A stretch of DNA of 64,000 bases from Geomonas propionica (GCF_016458235.1 NZ_JAEMHK010000002.1:372001-436000); one strand, 5' to 3'. Counted from the stretch's first letter, positions 6,953-16,341 are shown. Made by a program: numbers and translations. The notes: a model not told the origin generated them from the sequence alone.

Positions 6953-8575
6953 TCAGGCATGCGCCGTCTTGGAGAGGTAGTAGTCGTAGTTCCCTTCGTA
7001 CAGCCGCATCTCGCCGTGATCGACCTCGATGACCCGGTCCACGAGCTTGCGCAGGAAGTGACGGTCGTGGCTCACCAGGATCACGGTCCCCTGGAAGTTC
7101 TCCAGGGCGTCGAGGAGAATCTCGCGGGAGCGGATGTCCAGGTGGTTGGTGGGCTCGTCCAGCACCAGGAAGTTGACCGGGCGCGCCAGGAGCGTAGCCA
7201 GCACCACGCGGCTCTTCTCGCCGCCGGAAAGGTTCTCGATCCGCTTGTCGACGTCGTCCCCCTGGAACAGGAAGGCCCCCAGCAGGTTCCGAATCACGCC
7301 GATGGTGGCCATCGGGATAACGTCCTGCACCGTCTCGAAGATGGTCTTCTTGGGATCGAGGATCTCCATGGCGTGCTGGCTGAAGTAGCCCAGTTCGACG
7401 TTGGCGCCCAGGTTTACCATCCCCTCGCTGGCGTCGGTCTGGCCGGCGATGGTTTTGAGGAAGGTCGATTTGCCGGCGCCGTTCACACCGACCACGGCGA
7501 TCTTGCTGGTGCGCTTGATGACCCCGGTCACACCGGAGAAGATGGGATGCACGCTGCCGTCCGGGTTGGACCAGCTCTTGCCCAGGTTGTCCATGATCAC
7601 CACGTCGTCGCCGCTTCTGGGCGGGGTGGCGAACTCGAACTTGACCACCCGCTCCTCGGCGGGGATCTCGATGCGCTCGATCTTCTCGATCTTCTTCACC
7701 CGGGACTGCACCTGCGCCGCGTGCGAGGCGCGGGCGGCGAAGCGGGCGATGAACTCCTCCTCCTTGGCGAGCATATCCTGCTGGCGCTTGTGGCTCGCCA
7801 GAAGCTGTTCGCGGCGGATGTCACGCTCCCTCTCGTAGAAGTCGTAGTTGCCGCCGTAGGTGGTCACGGTCTTGTTGGCTACCTCGACCACGCGGTTCAC
7901 CACGCGATTCATGAAGTCACGGTCGTGGCTGGTCATGAGGAGCGCGCCCTTGTACTCGTTGGCGATCCACTCTTCCAGCCAGATGATCGATTCGACGTCC
8001 AAGTGGTTGGTCGGCTCGTCCAGAAGCAGCACGTCGGGCTGCAGGGTGAGGATCCCGGCCAGGGCCACGCGCATGCGCCAACCGCCGCTGAAGGATTCCA
8101 CCGGGTTATGGAAGCGGTCCGGGCCGATGCCGAGGCCGGTCAGGACCTCCTTGGCGCGCGAGTCGAGATCGTAGCCGCCGCGGTGCTCGAATTCCTCCAT
8201 GGCGGAGCCGTAACGCTCCAGGAGAGCCGTCATGTCGTCGTCGGACATGGGGAGCCCCATCTGCTCCTCCATCTGCTTCAGTTCCGCGGCAAGGCGCACC
8301 GTCTCCGCGGAGACCGCCATCACCTCTTCCAGGGCGGAGCGTCCCGCCATTTCGCCGATGTTTTGCGAGAAGTAGCCGATGCTCGTTTTCTTGGCGACGG
8401 TGATTTCACCCGCGTCGACCTCTTCCTCGCCGGTGATGATCCTGAAGAGCGAGGTCTTGCCCGCACCGTTGGGGCCCACCAGGCCGGAACGGGAACTGGG
8501 CAGTATCTGGAAGCTGGCGTCGCGGAAAAGGACCTGCGAGCCGTGCTGTTTCGTTATGTTGGACAGATGGATCAT
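6953..8575 (-). CDS. ABC-F family ATPase (ribosome-associated type)
   Basis: A 540-residue protein made of two ABC ATPase domains on one chain with no membrane segments. Domain 1 has Walker A GPNGAGKT, signature SFSGGWRMR and Walker B LLLDEPTNHLD. Domain 2 has GVNGAGKS, NLSGGEKSR and LVLDEPTNHLD. A charged linker of about 80 residues joins them (around 245-320, rich in RREQLLASHKRQQ). ABC-F proteins act on the ribosome in translation-factor or antibiotic-protection roles rather than as transporters. The subfamily (EttA, Uup, YbiT, YdiF) cannot be fixed by eye. GGGAG precedes the ATG. Confidence 0.93.
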   Translation of the reverse strand: MIHLSNITKQHGSQVLFRDASFQILPSSRSGLVGPNGAGKTSLFRIITGEEEVDAGEITVAKKTSIGYFSQNIGEMAGRSALEEVMAVSAETVRLAAELKQMEEQMGLPMSDDDMTALLERYGSAMEEFEHRGGYDLDSRAKEVLTGLGIGPDRFHNPVESFSGGWRMRVALAGILTLQPDVLLLDEPTNHLDVESIIWLEEWIANEYKGALLMTSHDRDFMNRVVNRVVEVANKTVTTYGGNYDFYERERDIRREQLLASHKRQQDMLAKEEEFIARFAARASHAAQVQSRVKKIEKIERIEIPAEERVVKFEFATPPRSGDDVVIMDNLGKSWSNPDGSVHPIFSGVTGVIKRTSKIAVVGVNGAGKSTFLKTIAGQTDASEGMVNLGANVELGYFSQHAMEILDPKKTIFETVQDVIPMATIGVIRNLLGAFLFQGDDVDKRIENLSGGEKSRVVLATLLARPVNFLVLDEPTNHLDIRSREILLDALENFQGTVILVSHDRHFLRKLVDRVIEVDHGEMRLYEGNYDYYLSKTAHA

Positions 8576-9035
8576 GCTTTCTCCCTGTGCTGAATTCGCA
8601 ACTTTCCAGCGTTAGCACGAAGAGGCACTAGTGACAACTTAATTTTTTGTAAAGGATGGGAACTTCGGAGAAAACCTGAAAGGGAAAGACAAACCATTCA
8701 CAGGGAGAAAATCTGAGGACGTCTGAGGAAAAACAACGGCTGGAGAAAACCTAAACTCTTTGGGTCGGTTTGCTCAGATTTACTCAGATGTTCTCCGTGG
8801 CTAATGGTCTTGGGGGATTTCGCGTAATAACCGAACAGCACCTGTTCAAATGCCGTACAACAGGGACCACCTCTGCCACCCCACCTGACGCTTGACTACC
8901 CTCGCCTATTCTACAACTTCACGGAATGACATGATTTTGGTCTTAATGAGAGATAATGTCACAGGGAGGGGTTTTGGGCGTTGTTTGTGCTACAGGGAGG
9001 GAAACGGAATCAGAACTGGTAACGGGGGGAAAATT
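8576..9035. other. Intergenic region with an imperfect inverted repeat
   Basis: This 460-base gap lies between divergent genes (the ABC-F gene leftward, a small membrane protein rightward) and should hold both promoters. The arms at 8702-8733 and 8769-8800 share the core GGAGAA-ATCTGAG-TCTGAG in opposite orientation. No gene was supported. A longer reading frame into the next gene lacks protein-like composition before the ATG at 9036. Confidence 0.55.
8702..8800. repeat. Imperfect inverted repeat, CTGAG family
   Basis: The left arm CAGGGAGAAAATCTGAGGAC and the complement of the right arm CACGGAGAACATCTGAGTAA match at most positions over about 31 bases. In style it resembles the CACAGAG repeat near 52.6 kb. 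Confidence 0.5.
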
Positions 9036-9413
9036 ATGAACATGTTCGGCGCAATGATGATGACCGTCACCATGACCATGACCGCTGTCATGCTGCCTCG
9101 CATCTACATGTCCTGGCTCGTGGCCGAACGCCACTTCCTGGAAGGTGAGATCAAGCAACTGATGGAGCTCCTCGTCGAACAGAACAACTGGGTGTGGCGG
9201 CAGTTCGGTTGCGGTGCGGTGGCAGTCGCCATGCTCTGGATGGTGCGCCACTCCCAGCACGACCTTTCCATACCGTCTTCCATGGAGGCGGCGCTGGCCT
9301 TTTACGCCACCATATCCCTGGTCTTCGCGGTGATGGAATCGCTCATCGCCCAGCGGGTTTCCGGCTTCCTGGCACTGGTGCCGGCACCGGCCAAGATCGC
9401 GGACGAAGACTAG
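9036..9413 (+). CDS. Small integral membrane protein, unknown function
   Basis: A 125-residue protein with three hydrophobic segments: about residues 3-25 (a Met/Thr-rich stretch beginning MNMFGAMMMTVTMTM), 55-73 (FGCGAVAVAMLWMV) and 85-110 (ALAFYATISLVFAV). Between the first and second lies an acidic helix (ERHFLEGEIKQLMELL). The start was set at ATG 9036 because GGGGGGA stands upstream and the preceding in-frame residues do not look like protein. Its stop overlaps the stop of the convergent 78-residue gene. No family recognised. Confidence 0.6.
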   Translation: MNMFGAMMMTVTMTMTAVMLPRIYMSWLVAERHFLEGEIKQLMELLVEQNNWVWRQFGCGAVAVAMLWMVRHSQHDLSIPSSMEAALAFYATISLVFAVMESLIAQRVSGFLALVPAPAKIADED

Positions 9414-9646
9414 CGTTTCCTGAAGGATTCAACCCCGCGCCGCAGCAGGTTGGCCAGATAGATGGACACGAACATGATGAGGGCGACATTGACGAAGCGG
9501 GTCCAGATGGGATCGGCTGCGGCGACGCCGCTCCTGCCGAAGTTGTGATAAAGATACCAACCACTTAACGATGCTCCCACTACGGCGCCCGCTACCACAA
9601 AGGGGCGCCGCAGCTTTGATACCTGCTTTTGCTCTCCTGGCACCAT
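9410..9646 (-). CDS. Small membrane protein, 78 residues
   Basis: A predicted inner-membrane protein with two hydrophobic segments, around residues 16-34 (VVAGAVVGASLSGWYLYH) and 50-66 (VNVALIMFVSIYLANLL), and a basic C-terminus (RRGVESFRKR). It begins 13 bases after yggS ends, so it is the last gene of the maf-yggS run. GGGAGG is very close to the ATG, and GTG at the next codon would give better spacing. Function unknown. Confidence 0.6.
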   Translation of the reverse strand: MVPGEQKQVSKLRRPFVVAGAVVGASLSGWYLYHNFGRSGVAAADPIWTRFVNVALIMFVSIYLANLLRRGVESFRKR

Positions 9647-9659
9647 GACCTCCCCTGCC

Positions 9660-10355
9660 TCAGTGGTACTGGCGCTCGCCGAACAGGGCGGAGCCGACCC
9701 GCACCAGGGTGGCGCCTTCCTCGATGGCGGCTTCGAAATCGCCGGACATTCCCATGCTCAGCTCGCGCATCTCCACGCCGGGGATGGCAGCCTGACGCAC
9801 CTCTTCGGCCAGCTCACGCAATTTGCGGAAGTAGGGGCGCGCCCCCTCAGGATCATCGAAGAACGGGGGCATGGTCATCAGCCCCTTGACCTTGAGGTTC
9901 GGCAGTTGCGCCACCTCGCGCACCAGCCCCAGGAGCTCCTCGCTGCTGGCCCCCCCCTTGGTTTCTTCGCGGGAGATGTTCACCTGCACCAGTATGTCGC
10001 ACACCTTGCCCAGGGCGCCCCACTGCCGGTCGATTTCGCGAGCCAGGCTCAGGCGGTCCACGGAGTGGATCAGGTCCACCTTGCCGGCGATCTGACGTAC
10101 CTTGTTGCTTTGCAGGCTGCCGATGAAATGCCAGGAGATCTCCCCGGGGAGCTCGGGCTGCTTCGCCACCAGCTCCTGGACGTAGTTTTCTCCGAAGATG
10201 GTCTGGCCGCAGGCGAAGGCGGCGGCTATGGCAGCGGCGGGCTTGGTCTTGGAAACGGCGACCAGTCGTACCGCCCCCGGTTCACGCCCTGCCCTGGCAG
10301 CGGCCTGCGCCATGCGCTCGCGAATCTCCTTGAGATGTTCGGCAATCTCACCCAT
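9660..10355 (-). CDS. yggS: PLP homeostasis protein (YggS/PLPBP family)
   Basis: A 231-residue single-domain TIM-barrel protein binding pyridoxal phosphate as a Schiff base with Lys in the motif RLVAVSKTKP near residue 35. Later family motifs are FGENYVQEL, WHFIGSLQSNK, LVQVNIS, GLMTMPP and ELSMGMSGDFEAAIEEGATLVRVGSALFG. It has no separate catalytic domain. The family buffers free PLP and affects amino acid pools. GGGGGA precedes the ATG. It follows maf by 15 bases and very likely shares its transcript. Confidence 0.95.
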   Translation of the reverse strand: MGEIAEHLKEIRERMAQAAARAGREPGAVRLVAVSKTKPAAAIAAAFACGQTIFGENYVQELVAKQPELPGEISWHFIGSLQSNKVRQIAGKVDLIHSVDRLSLAREIDRQWGALGKVCDILVQVNISREETKGGASSEELLGLVREVAQLPNLKVKGLMTMPPFFDDPEGARPYFRKLRELAEEVRQAAIPGVEMRELSMGMSGDFEAAIEEGATLVRVGSALFGERQYH

Positions 10356-10370
10356 TGCGTCCCCCTTGTC

Positions 10371-10946
10371 CTACAGTGCGCCCAAGACCCTCAGTTTCTC
10401 GACCACTTCGCACAGCGGCAGCCCCACCACGTTGGTGTAGGAGCCGTCGATCTTCTGTACCATGTGCGCCGCGCCACCCTGGATGGCGTAGCCGCCGGCT
10501 TTGTCGAAGGGACATCCGGTGGCGATGTAGGCATCGATCTCCTCGTCGCGCAGCGGTTTGAAAAAGACCTTGGTGCGCACCGCCTCCACCAGGGCATCGT
10601 CGCGCTCGCGGTCGTAGATGGCGAAGCCGGTCACCACTTCGTGCGGCACGCCGGAAAGCTTCCTCAGCATGCGCTGCGCGTCGGCGTGGTCCTTGGGTTT
10701 ACCCATGATCTCGCCGTCGCAAAGGACGATGGTGTCGGCGCCGAGGAAGTAGCGCCCCTCGGTCTTTTCCGCCGCGGCGCGGGCCTTGCCTTCCGCCAGG
10801 CGCAGCACGTGGTCGACCGGCTCCTCGTTGGGGAGCTGGTCCTCGCAGATGTCGGCGGGCAGGACGCGGAAGCTGATCCCGGCGGATTCCAGCAGTTCGC
10901 TCCGCCTCGGGGAAGCGGAGGCTAGTACGATGGGTGCTACTGACAT
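10371..10946 (-). CDS. maf: Maf-family nucleotide pyrophosphatase
   Basis: A 191-residue protein with the family N-terminal motif LASASPRRSELL, the catalytic acid region FLGADTIVLCDGEIMGKP and the closing AGGYAIQGGAAHMV. Maf proteins hydrolyse non-canonical or dTTP/UTP nucleotides to monophosphates and limit misincorporation. YhdE-type versus YceF-type specificity is not decided here, though GADTIVL and the overall form favour the dTTP/UTP group. The start MSVAPIVLAS follows an AGGAGA motif. It sits in an operon between a small membrane protein and yggS. Confidence 0.93.
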   Translation of the reverse strand: MSVAPIVLASASPRRSELLESAGISFRVLPADICEDQLPNEEPVDHVLRLAEGKARAAAEKTEGRYFLGADTIVLCDGEIMGKPKDHADAQRMLRKLSGVPHEVVTGFAIYDRERDDALVEAVRTKVFFKPLRDEEIDAYIATGCPFDKAGGYAIQGGAAHMVQKIDGSYTNVVGLPLCEVVEKLRVLGAL

Positions 10947-10959
10947 GATTTCTCCTTGA

Positions 10960-11160
10960 TTATTTGCCGCGACAACGGCGGCAGAAACGGAAGATAAGGA
11001 GCAGCGCGAGCACCACGACGGCGCCGAGGACGGTCTTCCGGTGGCTGCCGGTGGCAAGGCCATACACCAGTGAAGCGACCCCCATCACGAAGACCAGGGC
11101 CTCCAGCGAAAGCAGCCGCCCGACGACGCTTATTTCCTGCCGTTCCTTGTTCCCCGTCAT
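10960..11160 (-). CDS. Small membrane protein, 66 residues
   Basis: Starts MTGNKERQEISVVGRLL with GAGGAGG upstream of the ATG. Two adjoining hydrophobic stretches (about 17-35 and 42-58) and a C-terminal FRFCRRCRGK tail with two Cys suggest a membrane hairpin with a basic cytosolic end. It lies 40 bases after trmFO and 13 before maf, inside the same run. No family recognised. Confidence 0.6.
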   Translation of the reverse strand: MTGNKERQEISVVGRLLSLEALVFVMGVASLVYGLATGSHRKTVLGAVVVLALLLIFRFCRRCRGK

Positions 11161-11200
11161 AGCAACCTCCTCGGCACGCCCCGTCTGGGACGCGGAGCGG

Positions 11201-12511
11201 CTACCCGGCGACCTCGGGCAACCACGTTTGCAGCGCCTCAAGGCCCCGTTGCGCCAAGAGACCGCGTTTTTCCTTTTTCTTGATGCGCCCGCCCAGTGGC
11301 GGGAAGAGCCCGTAGTTCACGTTCATAGGCTGGAAGTGCGCCGCTTCGGTGTTAGTTATATGGCGCGCCAACGCGCCGATGGCGGTTTCGGCGGGAGGGA
11401 CGATCAGGTCCTCCCCCTTGGCCAGGCGCGCCGCGTTGACCCCGGCAACGAAACCGCTGGAAGCGGATTCCACGTACCCTTCCACGCCGGTGATCTGGCC
11501 GGCGAAGAGGATCCGGGAATCGCTCTTCAACTGGCAGGTGGCCGAGAGGAGCTGCGGCGCGTTGATGAACGTGTTGCGGTGCATGGAGCCAAGACGCAGG
11601 AACTGGGCCTGCTCCAGGCCGGGAATCATGCGGAAGATCCTTTTCTGCTCGGGCCAGGTGAGCTTGGTCTGGAAACCGACCAGGTTGAACATGGTGGCCT
11701 CGCGGTTCTCCTGGCGCAGCTGGATCACGGCGTACGGCTCCACGCCGACCCGGGGATCGGCAAGCCCCACCGGCTTCATCGGGCCGAAGCGGAGCGTCTC
11801 GACGCCGCGGCTCGCCATCTCCTCGATGGGCATGCACCCCTCGAAGTGGACCACCTTCTCGAAGCTCTTGGGCTCCACCTTCTCGGCGGCCAGGAGTTCG
11901 CTGACGAAACTGCGGTACTGCTCCTCGTCCATGGGGCAGTTCAGGTAGTCGTCGCCGTCACCCTTGCCGTAGCGGGAGGCGCGGAATGCCTTGTCGTAGT
12001 CGATGGAGTCGGCGGCGACGATGGGGGCAATGGCGTCGTAGAAGTAGAGGTAGCTGCCGGCCAGGCGGCCGATCTCTTCGGCCAAGGGGCCGCTGGTGAG
12101 AGGACCGGAGGCGACCACCACGATCCCCTCCTCGGGGATGCTGGTCAGCTCTTCGCGCACCACCTCGATGTTGGGGTGCTGCTCGATCTTCTCGGTGATG
12201 TAGGTGGAAAAGAGTTCGCGGTCCACGGCCAGCGCGCCGCCGGCGGGGACCTTGGTAGCCTCGGCGCCTTCCATGAAGAGCGAGTCCAGGCGGCGCAGTT
12301 CTTCCTTCAAAAGACCGACGGCGTTCTCCAGGGAGTCGCCGCGCAGCGAGTTGGAGCAGACCAGTTCGGAGAGGCCCGGGAGCTCGTGTGCCTCGGAGTA
12401 TTTCTGCGGCTTCATTTCGTACAGGCGAACCTTCACGCCGCGTTTGGCCGCCTGCCAGGCTGCCTCGCATCCGGCCAGTCCGCCGCCTATTACCGTGATC
12501 TGCTGGGTCAT
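11201..12511 (-). CDS. trmFO: tRNA (uracil-54-C5) methyltransferase, folate/FAD type
   Basis: A 436-residue flavoprotein that makes ribothymidine at position 54 of tRNA using methylenetetrahydrofolate and FADH2. The N-terminal dinucleotide motif is [19 protein letters not shown]. Other diagnostic stretches are [22 protein letters not shown], with the family Cys, and [26 protein letters not shown] near the C-terminus. Length is normal. It follows topA by a repeat-filled gap, so it may have its own promoter, and leads into the small membrane protein-maf-yggS run. Confidence 0.96.
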   Translation of the reverse strand: MTQQITVIGGGLAGCEAAWQAAKRGVKVRLYEMKPQKYSEAHELPGLSELVCSNSLRGDSLENAVGLLKEELRRLDSLFMEGAEATKVPAGGALAVDRELFSTYITEKIEQHPNIEVVREELTSIPEEGIVVVASGPLTSGPLAEEIGRLAGSYLYFYDAIAPIVAADSIDYDKAFRASRYGKGDGDDYLNCPMDEEQYRSFVSELLAAEKVEPKSFEKVVHFEGCMPIEEMASRGVETLRFGPMKPVGLADPRVGVEPYAVIQLRQENREATMFNLVGFQTKLTWPEQKRIFRMIPGLEQAQFLRLGSMHRNTFINAPQLLSATCQLKSDSRILFAGQITGVEGYVESASSGFVAGVNAARLAKGEDLIVPPAETAIGALARHITNTEAAHFQPMNVNYGLFPPLGGRIKKKEKRGLLAQRGLEALQTWLPEVAG

Positions 12512-12542
12512 CTATTCTCCTAAATCTTTAAGCTAAAGCTTC

Positions 12543-12767
12543 AACGCAAAGACGCAAAGCCGCTGAGGCGCAAAGAGACTACGAAACTAAAACCAAAACT
12601 TTAATTTAACGCAAAGACGCAGAGGCGCAAAGAAACCAGGAAAACCTTTAGAGGGGAAACCCAACGTCCTTTTTCCTTTGCGCCCTTGCGGCTTTGCGTT
12701 GAAAAAGCCTTTGTCTGGAACCCGCTTTTCCCTTTGCGCCTTCGCGGCTTGGCGCCTTTGCGTTGAA
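12543..12767. repeat. CGCAAAG inverted repeat cluster
   Basis: Four copies of a GC-rich heptamer-based motif lie in the topA-trmFO gap of 363 bases: AACGCAAAGACGCAAAGCCGC (in parts, 12543-12575) and AACGCAAAGACGCAGAGGCG (12608-12633) in one direction, and CTTTGCG...GCGTTG versions (12675-12701 and 12731-12767) in the other. The copies can fold into long hairpins. No gene was seen in the gap. The short frames through it are only translated repeat. Confidence 0.75.
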
Positions 12768-12794
12768 GCTTTTTGCGGTGTCTTCAAAATCAAA

Positions 12795-12814
12795 GCGGGG
12801 TCCGAAGACCCCGC
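12795..12814 (-). terminator. topA terminator with a UUCG tetraloop
   Basis: On the minus strand GCGGGGTC, TTCG and GACCCCGC form an 8-bp stem closed by a C(UUCG)G tetraloop, followed by TTTGATTTTG. It is 60 bases after the topA stop. A second hairpin with a poorer tail lies at 12840-12868. Confidence 0.75.
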
Positions 12815-12874
12815 GCACGTCACTATTAACTGCGTGAAAGGGGACCGGCACCTGCGGAGCCAGTCCCCTCGCAC

Positions 12875-15217
12875 CTACTCTTTGTTGCTCTGGTAGTCAC
12901 ACCCTTCCTTGGGACACTTGAGGAACTCGCCCTCGCGCTTGTAGACCTTCTTCACCAAAAGCGGGAAACCGCACTTGGGACAGGGCTTCTGCACGGGGAG
13001 ATCCCACAAGGCGAACTTGCACTCGGGATACCGGTTGCAGGAGTAGAAAAGCTTGCCGAAACGGGACTTCTTCTCGATCAACTCTCCCTTGCCGCAGGCG
13101 GTGCAGGTGATGCCGGTCCCCTTGGGCTTCACCAAGGGCTGGATGTTCTTGCAGTTGGGGTACGCGGAGCAGGCCAGGTACTTGCCGAAACGCCCTTCCT
13201 TGATCAGCATGTGGCTGCCGCACTTGTCGCAGACTTCCTCGGAAACCACGGGCTCGACCACCTCGCCGGTCTCCTTGTCCAGGGGACGGATGTAGCGGCA
13301 CTCGGGATAGCCGGTGCAGGCGAAAAACTTGCCGAACTTGCCGAGCTTCACCACCAACGGCTTGCCGCACTCGGGGCAGACCTCGTCGGTCGCCTCGGTG
13401 GTCAGGTCGGACTTGCTCACTTCCCCTTCCTTCAACTTCAGAAGGTTGATGAACGGCCCCCAGAACTCGTGCAAGAGCGGCCGCCACTGCTTCTCGCCCC
13501 GGGAGACCATGTCGAGCTGTTCCTCGAGGTTGGCGGTGAAGTTGTAGTCGACGTACTGGTTGAAATGGTTGGTCAGAAGGTCGGAGACCACCATGCCCAC
13601 GTCCTCGGGGAAGAAACGCTTCTTGTCCAGGCGCGCGTACTTGCGCTCGATGATGGTGTTCATGATCGAGGCGTAGGTGGACGGGCGCCCGATGCCGTAC
13701 TCTTCGAGGGTCTTCACCAGGGTCGCCTCGGTGTAGCGCGGCGGCGGCTGGGTGAAGTGGCGCTCGGGAAGCAGCTGCTGCAGCTTGAGGACGTCCCCCT
13801 CGGCAAGCGGCGGGAGCGTCCCTTCCTTCTCTTTGCCCTCCTCCTCGTCGTCCACGCCCTCGATGTAGAGCTTCATGAAGCCGGCGAAGCGGATCACGGT
13901 GCCGGCCACGCGGAAACGGTACCCCTCGCCGGCGGTGATCTCGACGGAGGTCTGGTCCAGGAGCGCCTCGGCCATCTGGCAGGCGACGGTCCTCTTCCAG
14001 ATCAGGTCGTAGAGCTTGAACTGGTCCGAGGTGAGGAACTTCTTCACCTCCGCGGGGGTCTTGGAGATGTAGGTCGGACGGACCGCCTCGTGGGCTTCCT
14101 GCGCGTTTTTCGACTTGTTCTTGAAGAAGCGGGGCTTCTCCAGGGCGTAATCCTTGCCGTAGAGCGAGGTGATCAGCTGCCGTGCATCCTCGAGGGCCAG
14201 GTTGGAGAGCGCCACGGAGTCGGTACGCATGTAGGTGATGAGACCGACCGCGCCCTCGCCGACGTCGATGCCCTCATACAGCCTCTGCGCAGTAGACATG
14301 GTCTTCTTGGCGGAGAAGCCGAGCTTCCTGGCCGCTTCCTGCTGCAAGGTGGAGGTGGTGAACGGCGGCGACGGGGAGCGCTTTCTCTCGCTCTTGGTGA
14401 CCTTGTCGACGCGGTATTCGGGGCTGGCCGGGGTCCGCACCACGAGCGGCGTCGCGCCGTCGTCACCGTCCTGTTTCGGGAACTCGCCGGTGCCGCCCAG
14501 TTTCTCGTAGAGCCCGAAAGCCGTCTCGCGGTTGGGGATGTCGAATTTGCCGAGCTTCTTCCCTGCCGCCTCGACCAGCGCGGCGGTCAGGCCCTGCTTT
14601 TTCACGGTCTCAAGCTTGGCGCCGATGGTCCAGTATTCCTGCTCCTTGAAAGCCTGGATCTCTTTCTCGCGCTCGCAGATGAGCCGCAGCGCGACCGACT
14701 GCACCCGGCCGGCGGAAAGGCCGTAGCGGATCTTCTTCCACAGAAAGGGGGAGAGCGTGAAGCCGACCAGGTAGTCGAGGATCGAGCGCGCCTGCTGCGC
14801 GTCCACCAGATGCCCGGAGATGTCGCGCGGGTTCTGCACCGCGTGCACGATGGCGTCCTTGGTGATCTCGTGGAACACCACCCGCTTGATGTCGAAGGGA
14901 ATCTTCTTCTTGCCGTCCAGACCGAGCGCCGCTAAAAGGTGCCAAGAGATGGCCTCCCCCTCGCGGTCGGGGTCTGTCGCGAGGAGCAGCGAGGAGATCC
15001 CCTTCATCTCTTTCTTGATGGCATCGATGTGCTTCTTGCTCTCGGGGAGCACCGCGTACTTGGGCTCGAAATCGTGCTCCACGTCCACGGACCCCTGCTT
15101 GCTGGGGAGCGCGCGCACGTGGCCGAACGACGCCAGCACCTTGTAATCGGGGCCGAGAAATTTTTCTATGGTCTTCGCCTTGGCGGGAGACTCGACTATG
15201 ACGAGATTCTGAGACAT
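12875..15217 (-). CDS. topA: DNA topoisomerase I
   Basis: A 780-residue type IA topoisomerase that relaxes negative supercoils. The TOPRIM domain (1-120) carries the SPAKAKTIEKFLG lysine and ATDPDREGEAI acids. The cleavage domain has GLSAGRVQSVALRLI and GLITYMRTDS, whose Tyr (about residue 331) forms the 5'-phosphotyrosine bond. After residue about 590 come four consecutive C-terminal zinc-ribbon units: CPECGKP, CDKCGSH, CTACGKG and CPKCGFP, each with a second Cys pair about 15-18 residues later. It is read after dprA. Confidence 0.97.
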   Translation of the reverse strand: MSQNLVIVESPAKAKTIEKFLGPDYKVLASFGHVRALPSKQGSVDVEHDFEPKYAVLPESKKHIDAIKKEMKGISSLLLATDPDREGEAISWHLLAALGLDGKKKIPFDIKRVVFHEITKDAIVHAVQNPRDISGHLVDAQQARSILDYLVGFTLSPFLWKKIRYGLSAGRVQSVALRLICEREKEIQAFKEQEYWTIGAKLETVKKQGLTAALVEAAGKKLGKFDIPNRETAFGLYEKLGGTGEFPKQDGDDGATPLVVRTPASPEYRVDKVTKSERKRSPSPPFTTSTLQQEAARKLGFSAKKTMSTAQRLYEGIDVGEGAVGLITYMRTDSVALSNLALEDARQLITSLYGKDYALEKPRFFKNKSKNAQEAHEAVRPTYISKTPAEVKKFLTSDQFKLYDLIWKRTVACQMAEALLDQTSVEITAGEGYRFRVAGTVIRFAGFMKLYIEGVDDEEEGKEKEGTLPPLAEGDVLKLQQLLPERHFTQPPPRYTEATLVKTLEEYGIGRPSTYASIMNTIIERKYARLDKKRFFPEDVGMVVSDLLTNHFNQYVDYNFTANLEEQLDMVSRGEKQWRPLLHEFWGPFINLLKLKEGEVSKSDLTTEATDEVCPECGKPLVVKLGKFGKFFACTGYPECRYIRPLDKETGEVVEPVVSEEVCDKCGSHMLIKEGRFGKYLACSAYPNCKNIQPLVKPKGTGITCTACGKGELIEKKSRFGKLFYSCNRYPECKFALWDLPVQKPCPKCGFPLLVKKVYKREGEFLKCPKEGCDYQSNKE

Positions 15218-15242
15218 GTATCCACCTGGTTACGGAGTTGGT

Positions 15243-16322
15243 TCAGACGACCGCAAAGCGCTTGCCGGGAAGCTGGATGATGATCCCTTTCATTTCCAAA
15301 CGAAGTAAGGTAGCGGAAACCTCGCCGGCTGTCAACGCGCTCTCTACGATGATATCGTCGATCTGCAGCACGCCCTGGCAGAGCAGGGCGTACAGTTCTG
15401 CTTCCTGCGGGGTGAGCGGGAAGGATGGGGGCTTTTCCAAGGGATGGGTCGCCAGGGGCTCGATGCCCAGCTCCTCGAGGACGTCCTCCACCCGCTCCAC
15501 CAGTTTGGCGCCCTGCTTGATGAGGCCGTTGACGCCGCGGCTTCCGGTCGTGGTGACGTTGCCCGGGACGGCGAAGACCTCACGTCCCTGCTCCAACGCG
15601 CACTGCGCGGTGATCAGCGACCCGCTCCCCTCCCCGGCCTCGACCACCAGCACGCCCCTGGCAAGGGCGCTGATGATGCGGTTGCGTCTGGGGAAGTTCT
15701 CGGGCAGCGGCGAGGTCCCCATGGGGAACTCGCTGATCAGCGCGCCCCGCTCGCACAGGGTGCGGTACAGGGTGTCGTTCTCGGGGGGATAGATGACATC
15801 GACCCCGCAGCCAAGGACGGCGATGCTGCGCCCTCCGGCCTTGAGGCAGCCCCAGTGGCTGGCCGTGTCGATGCCGCGCGCCATGCCCGAGACCACGGTG
15901 ACACCTTGCTCGGCCAACTCCTTGCCGAGGCGGGTGGCGGTGCACAGCCCGTACTGCGAGGCGTGCCGGGAGCCGACCATGGCGACGGCGCTCTCGTTCC
16001 CTTCCATCGTCCCCATCAGGTAGAGGTAGGGGGGCGGGTCGGCTATCTGCATCAGAAGGCGCGGGTAGCGCTCCGAGAGGATATCCACTACCTGCGCGCC
16101 GCTATCCCGCAGCCGCGCGCATTCGGCCTCGGCCCCGGCCCGGTAGTCGTGCTCCGCCATGGAACGGGCGGCAGCGGCACTCACCCCCTTCACCGAGGCA
16201 AGCTCCTCGGGCGAGGCGTTGAGCGCCTTTTCGGGCGAGCCGAAGTGCGCCAAAAGCCGAAGGAAGGTAACGTTGCCCACCTGCGGCACGGACTTCAGCG
16301 CGAACCAGTAATAGTGATCCAT
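15243..16322 (-). CDS. dprA: DNA processing protein DprA
   Basis: A 359-residue protein that loads RecA on incoming single-stranded DNA during transformation. An N-terminal HhH/SAM-like region (1-65, with ASVKGVSAAAA) precedes the Rossmann-like DNA-binding core (MVGSRHASQYG, VVSGMARGIDTASH, LGCGVDVIYPPEN, SEFPMG). A short winged-helix-like C-terminus follows (about 295-359). Whether the host is competent cannot be read here. It lies 25 bases before topA and 20 bases after the LysM gene, so the three are probably one transcript. Confidence 0.95.
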   Translation of the reverse strand: MDHYYWFALKSVPQVGNVTFLRLLAHFGSPEKALNASPEELASVKGVSAAAARSMAEHDYRAGAEAECARLRDSGAQVVDILSERYPRLLMQIADPPPYLYLMGTMEGNESAVAMVGSRHASQYGLCTATRLGKELAEQGVTVVSGMARGIDTASHWGCLKAGGRSIAVLGCGVDVIYPPENDTLYRTLCERGALISEFPMGTSPLPENFPRRNRIISALARGVLVVEAGEGSGSLITAQCALEQGREVFAVPGNVTTTGSRGVNGLIKQGAKLVERVEDVLEELGIEPLATHPLEKPPSFPLTPQEAELYALLCQGVLQIDDIIVESALTAGEVSATLLRLEMKGIIIQLPGKRFAVV

Positions 16323-16341
16323 GGGGTTACCCCCTTTGGCG

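Noticed and set aside
8892-9035. An N-terminal extension of the 125-residue membrane protein
   Set aside because: The extra 48 residues lack protein-like composition, and GGGGGGA stands directly before ATG 9036.
12543-12767. CGCAAAG repeats as a CRISPR array
   Set aside because: Copies point in both directions, their lengths differ and there are no evenly sized unique spacers.
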